Of a stretch of DNA of 64,000 nucleotides, positions 12,901-22,529 are shown in pieces. Numbering within the stretch: the stretch's first letter is position 1; every line of letters starts with the position of its first letter. A program made the translations under genes and the position numbers. This DNA is from Hygrocybe punicea. Lineage: Eukaryota; Basidiomycota; Agaricomycetes; Agaricales; Hygrophoraceae. The DNA lies in NCBI GenBank assembly GCA_963556145.1, contig OY744470.1:4464001-4528000 (forward strand), in the 5' to 3' direction. The notes beneath the pieces were generated by a model, which worked only from the letters and a program-made list of their open reading frames with translations, was not told the DNA's origin and did no database searches.

Positions 12901-13769
12901 TTGATCCATGCTTCACCCTTTTTCACATTCAGTGCACCGGTCTTTGGGTCAACTTGAGTAGATTCAAACAATGGTCTTGGAAATCTAGCTTTGCATTTCC
13001 CATGTTTGTTCATGCAGGTGGGTCTGTCTTTTCTGTTGACTTTCTCAGCATTAGACTTGTATCTACCACAATTATGAACATTGGAGTGAAGTATCAAATC
13101 ATCCACAGTGTTTCTGAATCGGTTCCACCATGACTCAACATTCTTGCATTCATTGCATTCAGATTGATCATTCAAGTCTTTGTGTTTGACATTGCACAGA
13201 GGAGGTGGCATTTCAGGCAAGATTTGAGTTGGATTTTTGTAATCTTTTTTCATGGATTGAGCATTTACTTTGGCTGTTACTTCATCAATTGTGCCAGTCA
13301 TAAATTCACCAATATGAACACTTTCAAGATATTCAACAAATCTTTTTTGAAAGTCTGAGTTGGAATCCATGATTCTATCTCTGATCTCTTGTGGCGACAA
13401 GCATGCTTTGAGCCATAACATCATATGCATATGAAGAGTTAATCGTCCTTGCTGTTCAACAGCACCATAATATGCATGTGTATCCCCATAAATTCCAGAG
13501 TGATTTGATCCAGCTCCGAGCACATGTTTGATAAATAACTTAACCATAAAATGAAAGAATCTTGCACCAGCCACAGGATTTTGGGCAATAAGTCTGTATC
13601 TCTCATCGTAGTCTCGCAAGTTTGGGGAAAACTCCTCTTTGGTGTCAGCAAAATATAAACATAGTGGATGCATGATATCTGCAGGTGAAAAGGTGATAAA
13701 CCAAGATGGGGCCCCACAGAATGACATCAGAGCCCAGATTTCATTTCTCATATATTTTTTATTTGTCAA
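9933..13769 (-). pseudogene. Helitron Rep endonuclease - Pif1-like helicase
   Basis: The protein would nick and unwind DNA for rolling-circle transposition. The Rep part shows the HUH motif LHMHMMLWLK and the tyrosine pair AYISDYITK (Y-x-x-x-Y). The helicase shows Walker A GMAGTGKSQVIKAV and Walker B YIFIDEVSMIS, then further SF1 helicase blocks up to ELCITKGQEGFVVGW. The frame is continuous from 13769 except for TGA codons at 12471-12473 and 11922-11924. The second replaces the Trp of the matching S-W-D-E-A-F in Helitron 2. The junction to ORF1 at 13766-13769 has lost a few codons (Helitron 2 has DHVGSHVKGSLTSKKY there) and changes frame. Family assignment is secure; activity is unlikely. 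Confidence 0.9.
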
Positions 13770-16645
13770 AGATCCTTATACACATGGTCAATGTCTTTGA
13801 TCAGCTGGAAACAAAGCTTTTCCTCATCAGTGTCAGGTTTGACATGTACACCCTCTTCTATCTTTCTGGAGATGTAATTCAGAACACCAACATCGACATC
13901 CATGAGCCTCTGGGATATCTGATCAAACTTTGCTTTCTCAGCCAATAAATAGCCTCCAGTAGTTGCCTGTTTGATTTGTTCATGATTAAATGCAATCAAT
14001 GGAAAGTGTGGGTCTCTCTGAAAACGCTTGTCATAGTACATTAACAAATGTCTTTTATGTGCAATATCAGACAGAGATCCTTGCTTTATATTATTTCCAA
14101 TACCACCAAGTCCATATGGAAACAGCCAAGGCATCATTTGTGGAAATAACTGTGGGTTGCCATAGATTGACTGTGGATCTTTGTCATGTCCAATAGCAAG
14201 CACCATGCGGTTGCTCTTCAAATGTTTCAAAGCAATGGCCTTTAATGCTTTGACACTCTTGGTTGAATATTCCTCACCAGTCAAGCCATGAACAACAAAT
14301 GGACATTTGCCAGTTTCTGTTCCTTCTTCAGTTTCCATATCATGAACTGCAGTTGATTCTGGACTTTTGTTGGTGAATGACTGGCGGTAATCAACAACCA
14401 CTGGTATATCATTTTCAGGATATTGATTTAAATTCTCTTGCGATATTTCCAAGTCAAAGTAATCACAGTGATTTAACTTTAGCCAATTCAAAGCATTGGC
14501 TACTTTGTTTCTCCTAACAAGCAGAGGTGTTCTTTCAAAGTCAGACTTGGTTGGTTTGCATGGACCAGTGTAAATAAAGGCCAGAACTTCATCTAATTCA
14601 TCAGCTGGAGGTGGCAAAATATCATATAGTTTTGGAACTGGATTTGCAAATGTAATTACATTGGCTCTCATCTTGTGCATGCCTGAGGAGACTCTGACAA
14701 TGCATCTATTGTGTCTAACCCTTGCAATTATCAACTGTTCAGCATATGATAGATTTTGTAAAGCTGCTGGCACATCACCAATCCACAGACCATTTGCAAG
14801 TGCATGAAGAGGTTGTTTTCCATTCTTCAATGACTTTTGACATGAATTGCATATATTATCTAAACTATCAATTAAAATGGGTTTATCAATGTCTTGCATT
14901 GGATTTTCAACTGAAAATCTTTCTTGTTGAGTAGCTGAAGCTTGTATTAACAAAGTTAAATCTAAATCAAGTGAGGATAATTGTGATAAATTTTGAACAG
15001 TTGTTAATCGTCCACAAACTGCACAACCTGCTTCTGTAAATTCATTTGGACTACTTTCTCTACAAAAGTTTGATATAATAGTGTGTTGCAAGGATTGAGA
15101 TGGAGGTAAAGGAGGAAATTCTTCTTTGTCTCTGTAGGACTGTGCTGCAATTTGATTTTGCTGTTTGTATTTGTCAGGATTATTGTGACGAAAATTTTGA
15201 ACTGCTTTTTGCTTAAAAAGTATATATTTCTCTGAATCCTCAGATGAATATCTTTGAACAGCGGCGAGGTTTTGTTGTTGAGATCTCTCTGGATGTTCCA
15301 AGCAATATTTTTGAACTGCTACAAGATTCTGTTGCTGGTATTTATGTGGATGTTCTGATTTATATCTGTTCATAGCTGCAATATTTTGTTGCTGATGTTG
15401 CTCAGGATGTTCCAATTTATATCTTTGAACAGCTGCATTATTTTGTTGCTGATGTTTTTCTGGGTTTTCCAAGTTGTATCTTTGAACAGCTGCAATATCT
15501 TTTCGGTGATGCTTCTCATGATGTTCCAAGTTATGTCTTTGAACAGCTGCAAGATTTTGTTGCTGATGTTTTTCAGGGTTTTCCGAGTTGAATTTTTGAA
15601 CAGCTGCAAGATTTTTTCGGTGATGCTTCTCAGGATGTTCCAAGTTATGTCTTTGAACAGCTGCAAGATTTTGTTGCTGATGCTTCACAACATTATTTTT
15701 ATTGTATTTTTGAACAGCGAAAAGATTCTGCTGGTAATATTTGTCAATGTTTTTATTGTGTGATCGTTTTACAGCTTCAATGTTAGCTGTACTCTTTTTC
15801 GCCAGTATCTCTAGCTCATCTGTAAACTCAAATACTGAAACATAAGAAGAACAGTCAATGCACTTGTGATTTACAATTTCAGTTTGAATTTCTGCATGTT
15901 TCATTTTTGCTGGCAAATAAATGGAATGACACGCAGCAATGAATTTAAGATTTGCAATGGTTAATTTGTCAACTAAAATTGCTAGTGAAATGTCCAATAC
16001 TATAAGAAAATCATTAGAAAAATTCTGAAGAGTCATATCCTGCTTAGATATGTATGATTTAAATGTATAACGTCCTGTTTTTCCTTGATGAAGTGGAAAA
16101 GATTTTAATCCAAGTTCTGATATGGTAAAAACAGGTTTTTTGCCACCACCCACATATGTCCTAGATATATGATTGTCGTTATCAATATTTCGAGATGATA
16201 TGGCTATATCATGGAAGTCAAATGGCTTTGCTGCTTTGCTCAGCAATAATATCCAAGTAGCAAAATGCCAGGCTATGGTCCCTATACCAAACCATAATAT
16301 AGTATACTGCAAGAATAGTATAGTTGACATAAAATACCCTGACTGAGATAACAAAGAACCTATCATTGCTTTGCATTGACCAGACAGGGATAATGATGCA
16401 TTCAACTGTTTGAACAGAGAAAACGACCCACCCAACTGTCTGGGCAGAGAAAAGGACACGCCCAACTGTCTGGGCTGTGAAAACGACACGCCCAACTGTC
16501 TGGGCAGAGAAAAGGACACACCCAACTGTCTGGGCAGAGAAAAGGACACGCCCAACTGTCTGGGCTGTGAAAACAATATGCCCAACTGTCTGGGCAGAGA
16601 AAAGGACACACCCAACTGTCTGGGCAGAGAAAAGGACACACCCAA
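13766..16645 (-). CDS. Helitron N-terminal region (Helitron-like N protein) with peptide repeats
   Basis: An open frame of 959 codons. The N-terminus is ten-residue repeats of the type LGVSFSLPRQ, produced by the 30-bp minisatellite at 16424-16660. A hydrophobic stretch follows. The middle carries about ten 19-residue repeats of the form NLAAVQRYNLENPEKHQQQ, then a Cys-containing unit (AGCAVCGRLT, ICNSCQKSL), which is usual upstream of Helitron Rep domains, and the conserved YDILPPPADELDEV and HLLMYYDKRFQ blocks. In an intact element this part is normally fused to Rep; here the fusion is broken at 13766. The true start is uncertain because the repeat array may be non-coding. Confidence 0.75.
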   Translation of the reverse strand: MGVSFSLPRQLGVSFSLPRQLGILFSQPRQLGVSFSLPRQLGVSFSLPRQLGVSFSQPRQLGVSFSLPRQLGGSFSLFKQLNASLSLSGQCKAMIGSLLSQSGYFMSTILFLQYTILWFGIGTIAWHFATWILLLSKAAKPFDFHDIAISSRNIDNDNHISRTYVGGGKKPVFTISELGLKSFPLHQGKTGRYTFKSYISKQDMTLQNFSNDFLIVLDISLAILVDKLTIANLKFIAACHSIYLPAKMKHAEIQTEIVNHKCIDCSSYVSVFEFTDELEILAKKSTANIEAVKRSHNKNIDKYYQQNLFAVQKYNKNNVVKHQQQNLAAVQRHNLEHPEKHHRKNLAAVQKFNSENPEKHQQQNLAAVQRHNLEHHEKHHRKDIAAVQRYNLENPEKHQQQNNAAVQRYKLEHPEQHQQQNIAAMNRYKSEHPHKYQQQNLVAVQKYCLEHPERSQQQNLAAVQRYSSEDSEKYILFKQKAVQNFRHNNPDKYKQQNQIAAQSYRDKEEFPPLPPSQSLQHTIISNFCRESSPNEFTEAGCAVCGRLTTVQNLSQLSSLDLDLTLLIQASATQQERFSVENPMQDIDKPILIDSLDNICNSCQKSLKNGKQPLHALANGLWIGDVPAALQNLSYAEQLIIARVRHNRCIVRVSSGMHKMRANVITFANPVPKLYDILPPPADELDEVLAFIYTGPCKPTKSDFERTPLLVRRNKVANALNWLKLNHCDYFDLEISQENLNQYPENDIPVVVDYRQSFTNKSPESTAVHDMETEEGTETGKCPFVVHGLTGEEYSTKSVKALKAIALKHLKSNRMVLAIGHDKDPQSIYGNPQLFPQMMPWLFPYGLGGIGNNIKQGSLSDIAHKRHLLMYYDKRFQRDPHFPLIAFNHEQIKQATTGGYLLAEKAKFDQISQRLMDVDVGVLNYISRKIEEGVHVKPDTDEEKLCFQLIKDIDHVYKDL

Positions 16646-16660
16646 CTGTCTGGGCAGGGG
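16424..16660. repeat. 30-bp minisatellite, ~8 copies
   Basis: A direct repeat with unit cccaactgtctgggcagaga plus aaaggacacg, with two alternating variants (gcagagaaaagg and gctgtgaaaacg). It lies at the 5' end of the Helitron 1 frame and stays open in all three minus-strand frames because 30 is divisible by three. Confidence 0.9.
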
Positions 16661-16731
16661 GAAAAGTGTCTGGCAAGTAATATTAAACCAATCTGCTAAA
16701 CACGGTGAAGTACTTAGTACATTCAGTAGAT

Positions 16732-17001
16732 CTAGAGGTAGTTAGATTTACTGACTGAATCCCTCCCAAAGCAATTGGCTAACTCCATAAACATTTTTAC
16801 TGGTTTTTCCATCGATGTGAGCTTCGGCAGACAACCGCTAACATAAATCAAATTAGTAATGGAAATATGTTGAATCCTGATATAAATAGGACCTGTGGGT
16901 GATTCAATTGTAATAGAATGGTCAGCAACACAAGTAGCAGTAGGATAAAGCTTTTGAACGTCATAGGGATGTAGTTCGAGTTGAGACAAAAGGTTTTTCA
17001 A
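16732..17001 (-). other. small open frame of unknown nature upstream of Helitron ORF1
   Basis: An 89-codon frame beginning MKNLLSQLELHPYDVQKLYP. It has ordinary amino-acid composition and no motif I know. It lies between Helitron 1 and the H3-tail gene and could be a 5' exon of either or a captured fragment. Support is weak. Confidence 0.25.
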
Positions 17002-17185
17002 CCTTATTACATAATGAATTATTAATTGTACTTAATTGTACGTTTTGAGTAATAACTTCAACAAGTTGTTTTGAGCTGCAGCTTGACAAGTTGACCTACA
17101 TGAGTCACTGGGTGATTTACTTGCTTGGATACATTACAAAGAGCAAACAGGGGACTGGGACATATATTTGATGCAAATTTTTTTT

Positions 17186-18793
17186 TTACAAAGGGCAGTC
17201 ACGAATTAACCACTGTCCACCGAAGAACTCACCACCCAACCAGTGAAGTTCACCACCTAACTGACTGAAAGTCAACTGATGTTTACACCTACTGCAGGTT
17301 ACCACTATGTCCGACCGTTTTTGAGAAAACGACCATGTTCGAATTCGGCCACAACCGGAGCATTGGGGGGGGACCTCTTGTCCCCATGGGTGGATTTGGG
17401 GGTGGCACCAAGTGTAACGAGTGCCCTTGACGCTGTCGTTAGAAAATTGGACGTACACTATGTCTGTGTGGCGACCGATTGAAAAAACGGTGGGGACGGT
17501 GTCCCGGATGGCAAGATCGAATGGAAATCGTTCGACAAGGTTTCTTTGTGCCATGCTGAGGGTGAAGTTCGTAATGAGAATGGGTTGAAACTTAGTTGCC
17601 GTAAATGCAACCAAATTGTTGAATTTAAAACTTAGGACAAAGTGAGCAACTCAGTTGAGAAAAACAAAAGACAAAAAACTTACTGCTTCACCACCCCAGC
17701 CAAGTCCTGGTAGCTTCGAGGCATCTTGACCAGGGCACCACATGACATGACCCAAAGGGTCACATCCCTCTCCCGAAGAAAGTTTGCGACCCTTCGCGGG
17801 ATCAGGAGGTCAAAAAACTGATATTTGATACAGACAATTAGAATAAGGATGCCACGACAAAGAAAGCTCACCTCCATCACAGAAGTACACAATTTCGGAC
17901 CGATAAATAAATCCCCGGTTTCATCATGTGAATGCGTGGTTATGAAAATTACAATCCGAGATGAGCAGTGTCTAATTATGATAAGTAAATGGAGCAAAGT
18001 ATGCAGTACAAATAAACGTACTGGTATTGGCTGCAAATTTCGGCAACCCGCTTTGCATGCAGTTCCACATTTGAATCATCGGCAAGATCGAATTCCACCT
18101 CAGCAAACCGGAGAGCAGACTCGGCAAGAAATCCTGACATGTAGGATGCGAGGACAGTAGCAGGGGCACCAGTGTTAGATGTCCCAGAGAGCACAAAGTG
18201 CACGATCAAAAGGGTGTCATGGGACACCTGGGAGTGGGCGTGCATTTGAAATCTGCTGGTGATTTGGACGGGAGACGCGATCGCAGGGATATGAGCGGTG
18301 GGATCGAGGGAGTTGTTGACGTACGCAGGACCATTCAAGACGTAGAGGGCCTAAGTCGTTCATTAGTCTTGGTTACGATTAAATAAGTAATATACTCACA
18401 TGGTAGGGCTCACAATGACGGCCTGTAAAATTCGATTCATGGCATGACGGGCAGACGAAGATGGAAGGTATCACAGCCGGATTGGCATGGATGTCCACAC
18501 ATGATTCACAGACTGACCATGGACAGTACTCACAGACCATGAGCAGTCCACCGTTCAGGCAGATGTAGCAAAACTGTGAGAAGGTCAGTTACAGGTGAAA
18601 AACGTTTTAAAAGGTAAGCACAGATGTCATTCTTGCCATCAGAGGGTGGGGGGGGCAACGGAGTCGCAGAGTCAGAGGACACAACGAGACGGACTGCTGG
18701 AATGGAAGCCGGTGCAGTTTTCTCAGTTTTGTCAGATTTTCGGGGAACAACACCACCAGTGGAGTTCTTTGCGGTTTGTTTCGTGCGGGGCAT
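17186..18793 (-). CDS. histone H3 tail mimic - PHD-like finger - CHAT/caspase-like - zinc ribbon protein
   Basis: Six exons: 18793-18622, 18573-18400, 18350-18022, 17971-17872, 17817-17684 and 17630-17186, with introns of 48-54 nt and phases that agree from exon 2 on. The first ATG gives MPRTKQTAKNSTGG, nearly the H3 N-terminus (R2, T3, K4, Q5, T6, S10, T11, G12, G13, R17 and K18 kept; K9 and K14 lost). Exon 2 encodes FCYICLNGG...CEYCPW..CESC...CPSCH, a PHD-like Cys/His finger. Exons 4 and 5 give IVIFITTHSHDETGDLF (~230-246) and VTLWVMSCGAL (~285), the spacing of a His/Cys dyad of caspase/CHAT proteases. Exon 6 has PPQCSGCG...CSRCKHQ, a zinc ribbon. Joining exons 1 and 2 at the best sites leaves the finger one base out of frame; a one-base change in the 8-G run at 18648-18655 would mend it. 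The domain names are inference. Confidence 0.7.
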
Positions 18794-19499
18794 TGTTGAA
18801 CAGAATATCACTAAGTCCAAACTCAATGTGGTAAAAGGTTTATATCAATGTGAAATCATTAGTATTGTACTGGCATTCCTTCCCTGTGAAAAGTCACAAG
18901 TGTAAAATATTTTTAGATATAATAATTAATTCCATTTATAGGCATTTGCAAATGATATGAGCATACTATTATTACTGATGAAAAGACAATTTATAATAAA
19001 AGGACGACGAAGTATACCAAATTATTCTACACCACGTAAATATTTTTTAAACTGGCGACTTTGGCCCCCCCCCACAGCATACGCCGCTTGCCGCCATAAC
19101 CCATCACGGCGACCATTAATTTCTGTATCAAATGCCATGCCCCAAACTCTTGCTAAATTCGGTCGTTTGAACCGTGGGAAAGTCTGAGTCATCATTATTA
19201 AACGCGCTTGCTTTGCCCTCTCTTCAACGTTTCAACGTTCAACGTTCACAAGACATATATTCCTTAGACTCATTACTTTCATGGTTTCCCTAGCTCACTA
19301 CAAAATTTGATAACCCACGCCAGCTGGAGCACTGACGGTAAAGTGAAATGTTTTTTTTTTGAACGGTGGGAAAGTATTACTAATCATTGTTTGACGCGTC
19401 GACGTGTTTTGCGGTTGTCACCGTTTAGCTCTTTAGTAAAGGTCAGTACTTGTACTTTTCTTGTAGCTTCGTTATGGTCATTATTATTCCTAGTTGTGT
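18794..19499. other. spacer upstream of the H3-tail gene
   Basis: AT-rich sequence without a supported gene. A loose imperfect duplication of the phrase cgtgggaaagt / ggtgggaaagt with flanking sequence is seen around 19165 and 19365. The promoter of the H3-tail gene should lie here, but no element can be named. Confidence 0.3.
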
Positions 19500-20112
19500 A
19501 GCCTGGAAGGATGGCCGTCTAGGCCATGGAAGGCGTGATCGTGCAGTCTGTGCACAATCCGCTTCCACCCTTCCAAAACCAACTGAGGGGATGGCCGACT
19601 GGGCCACGGAAGGCATGGTCGTGCAGTCTGTGCACGGCCCTCCTCCAGTCCCGGACGTTATTTATGGCAGATGTCACAGAGGGTGGCCATCTGGGCTGTG
19701 GGGGTTGTGATCACGCAGTCTGTGAGCGGTTCACCTCCACCCTCTCAAAATGATTGAAGATTGGTTGAGGATATCATGGAGGGTGGTCATCGGGGCCACG
19801 GGAGTTGTGATCGTGCAGTCTGTGCATGATTCACTCCCACCCTCTCATAATGTGTATCCGTGCCCCTGCTGGTCATGCCCCTGCTGGTCGTCTCTCGGGA
19901 CCCTTCGATGACTCAAGACCGGGACTTCGTCGGATTTCCGCTGAGATGCATCAGCAGAAAGTGAGCTACCCAGCTACATGGCCTAACAAGCAGTCACTCT
20001 GGACCCATGGATAGCCTGAGCATGGGCTGTTCCGGACCTCCACTGAGACTAGCATGTACTAAATCGTGACTTGGGGGGATGGCCGTCTGGGCCGTGGGGG
20101 TTGTGATCGCGC
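19500..20112. repeat. tandem repeat, ~95-110-bp units, left part
   Basis: Units contain ggatggccgtctgggcc, gtgatcgtgcagtctgtg and cacctccaccctctcaaaa. They are interrupted at 20112 by the LTR retrotransposon and resume at 29894. The middle (19850-20060) holds an unrelated stretch between units. Confidence 0.8.
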
Positions 20113-20906
20113 TGTAAAGGCGAGGTCGGGGTGGCTGCGGAATAATAATCCTAAGCCTGTGGGGTCAGCGTAGAAGTGACTAGGAATAGTCTAACAAGCT
20201 TCAGTAAGATAATAGGATATAAAAGGTAAGAAGCTGCCGAGTAAACTACTGAAATCTATCGAGACCGATTGAAGCCGACGAAGCCGACGATGTCGGGTAC
20301 GGCGGGTCGGGTGTCGGGTGACGAGAAACGTAGAGATTAAGACGGTAGAAGGACGGGGAGAGCGTCGAGGAAACCGACGAGTAGTATGTGCAATGGATTT
20401 TACTGAGAGACTAATTCTCAGAGAGAGGAAACGGGGGAACTGGTTTCTTATTATGAGACGGCGCTTGGGCACCGTTTTTATACTACAAATTTCTGTACCT
20501 AGATTCGGACGAGAGTCCTCAGCTGATGAGAGGAAACAAAGGAGAATAAAAATGGGGAAGTAGGAAGAGCGTTGCGAGGCGACGATGACAGGGAAAATGG
20601 GTGGAAGATATAAAAAACCGTAAAAGATGCAAAATACTTTACTATATCCCCATAAGGGAGACGCTAGGCGTGAATAAGGCAAGTCCGATGTCGGGATCCC
20701 AGTCCGATGAGATCTATCTTTGATATTTGAAGTTCCGCGAGTTTAGGAGATAGACCAACCAGGTACGTGAGCGGCCGTGCTAGTCGGTATGCATCGGGTT
20801 GCGTTGGGTTGCGTCGGGTTCGAACGTAGATTGCTAGAGACGTCGGGTTCGAGTGGATTCGCTAGATATCGATGTTACGGCCTCAGAGGGTCGAGGACCC
20901 TCTACA
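20113..20906 (-). repeat. 3' LTR of the Ty3/gypsy element
   Basis: 794 bp, starting TGTAAAGGCGAGG and ending CCCTCTACA on the + strand. It differs from the other LTR by cgagg/caagg, gacggtag/gacagtag and the double change cagctgatg/cggccgatg. All four are CpG transitions. The purine-rich stretch just inside it (minus-strand AAGACCCAAGGAGA, 20907-20920) is a candidate polypurine tract. Confidence 0.95.
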
Positions 20907-21077
20907 TCTCCTTGGGTCTTCTAATAGAGACCATCCGTGGTCGAGAATATGGGGTCTCTGAATGCGGGTCGCGAATGTGGCCAATCACGTGAGCGGCCAA
21001 ACAATGGCAAAGTAAAAAAAGATAAAAAAATTCTCGTTGTTGATCCGACCTTTCCTCTACACCATCACACGTTCACA

Positions 21078-22321
21078 ATGTCCCAAGTCTACAACAACTT
21101 CCTCGCCTTCGTCGAAAGCATCGAACCCGATGTCTGGGCGGACTACAAAGAGGCCGTCAACGCGGTCACCATGTTTCATAGCGACGACCTCGTAACGATG
21201 GTGGACGGCAACGAGGGGATGGCCCAACAATGGTTAAGCGGCCGCAAGAAAGCGCTGGTGAGTTTCCTTATTGACTACGCGTGTCCTAAGATAGCTCATG
21301 TCGTCCCGCCAGCGTGCTTATAATGGAATCGTCGCGGAACTCCGAGCTGGTGGTACGAGGCCAGTAACGCCACCGTTATGGGCCGACCGCCAATCGTACG
21401 CCAACGATGTCGAAGAGTGGCTGAAAGAAGCGGCGGACCGAGAGAGGCAGGAAAAGGAAGAAGCCAGATGGCGGGCGGATGAAGAAGCGGCTACGTGGGA
21501 AGAGGAGGCCAGACGGATGGCAGAGGCAAATGCACGAGCGGAGGCGGAGAAAAGGCGAAAGGCAGCAGAGGAAAGGCGAGAGCGGCTTAGAATAGAACAA
21601 CACGAGCAGCACTGGAATCAAGAAGCGGACCGGGTTGAAAGGGATGGAGCCGCGTATCGGCGGCGGCTCAGCGAAGAACGGCGAGCTGAAGCAAACGCAT
21701 CGGTGAGTTCCTGTGTTGGTTCCTTTGTTCTTTAGTCACTGATCCTGGTAATAGTTCACCGGGCCGTTTCCCCTACAACCCTGCACCAACTGCGTCAAGG
21801 CTCAAGAGGCGTGTCGAGGCATCACGGGCTACATGTGCGAATGATGCCGGAGGCTGAAGAAGAGATGTACTAACGCTACACACCGGACGGGCGGGGGTCG
21901 GCGTAAGGTGGATACCGGAAAGGGCAAAGAGGTTGCGGTCGGCACGAGGAAGCCGTTGTCATTCACGACAAAGCCCATCCGCAGTAGGCCTGCCCGGGCC
22001 TCAACGAGCAAACCGCGGGTCGAGGACGTGGAGTCGGTCGAGGACAATGACGAAGACGAGGAGGAGTCGGAGGAAGAGCAGCTGACGAAAAGGCTTAGGA
22101 CGGCCTCGGCAGCGAACCCGTTCGTTTTGACGATGGAAAATTACGAGCAAGTGTCGGCGCGGCTAGCGGTCCTTACGGAGGAGCTGGGAGCCCTGGGCAC
22201 CAACGTCAACCGTCACCTCGTCCACTTCGGTCAAGAGTTCCAGCGGCTTCGCGTCGATCTCGAACGGTCAACCTCAAGGTTGGCGATGTTGAAGCGGGAT
22301 TACGAGACCGGCCGCCTGTAA
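21078..22321 (+). pseudogene. antisense zinc-finger / coiled-coil gene inside the retrotransposon
   Basis: Three exons with good splice sites and agreeing phases: 21078-21257, 21313-21702 and 21755-22321 (donors GTGAGT twice). Exon 1 gives MSQVYNNFLAFVESIEPDVW, a compact helical domain. Exon 2 ends in a long Glu/Arg/Ala coiled coil. Exon 3 opens with CTNCVKAQEACR then MC-E-stop-CRRLKKRC, which reads as a C-x2-C / C-x2-C-x6-C zinc-binding cluster resembling fungal binuclear clusters, if the TGA at 21842-21844 was CGA. An acidic stretch (EDNDEDEEESEEEQL) and a second coiled coil follow. It runs opposite to gag-pol in the 3' region of the element. It is conceivably a regulatory or DNA-binding accessory protein; the function is not known to me. 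Confidence 0.65.
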
Positions 22322-22529
22322 AATATATAGAAAAAAATAACGAGCCCGTTGTGTATATAAAAAAATATATTGTGTACATAAAAGACGTGTCAGCTTGTTC
22401 ACCCAGCTAAGGAAAGCCGATCAGCTCCCGAAGACATAGGACTATTCGCATCATTCGTCATATCATTAGAAAACTAAGAGGAACTAAATAAAATGGGGGT
22501 ATAACGTGGACAGAATATAAATGAAATGC

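Larger units (their letters stand above)
9700..16740 (-). mobile_element. Helitron 1, autonomous-type, decayed
   Basis: A rolling-circle transposon read on the minus strand: ORF1 (16645-13766) is followed by the Rep-helicase frame (13769-9933). The outer ends could not be fixed because the CTRR/hairpin 3' end and TC 5' end were not located with certainty. The 3' side (9830-10045) is closely matched at 43440-43655, which shows that this stretch moves as a unit. Two TGA stops and one frame break make the element probably non-functional. Confidence 0.85.

Noticed and set aside
16424..16660. CRISPR-like regular repeats
   Set aside because: Direct 30-bp tandem repeats without unique spacers, in a eukaryotic Helitron. 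No CRISPR array exists in the window.
20191..20682. 163-codon open frame in the LTR, identical in both copies
   Set aside because: It lies wholly within the LTR and its identity between copies only reflects LTR identity. The protein is low-complexity Arg/Ser-rich with no motif.
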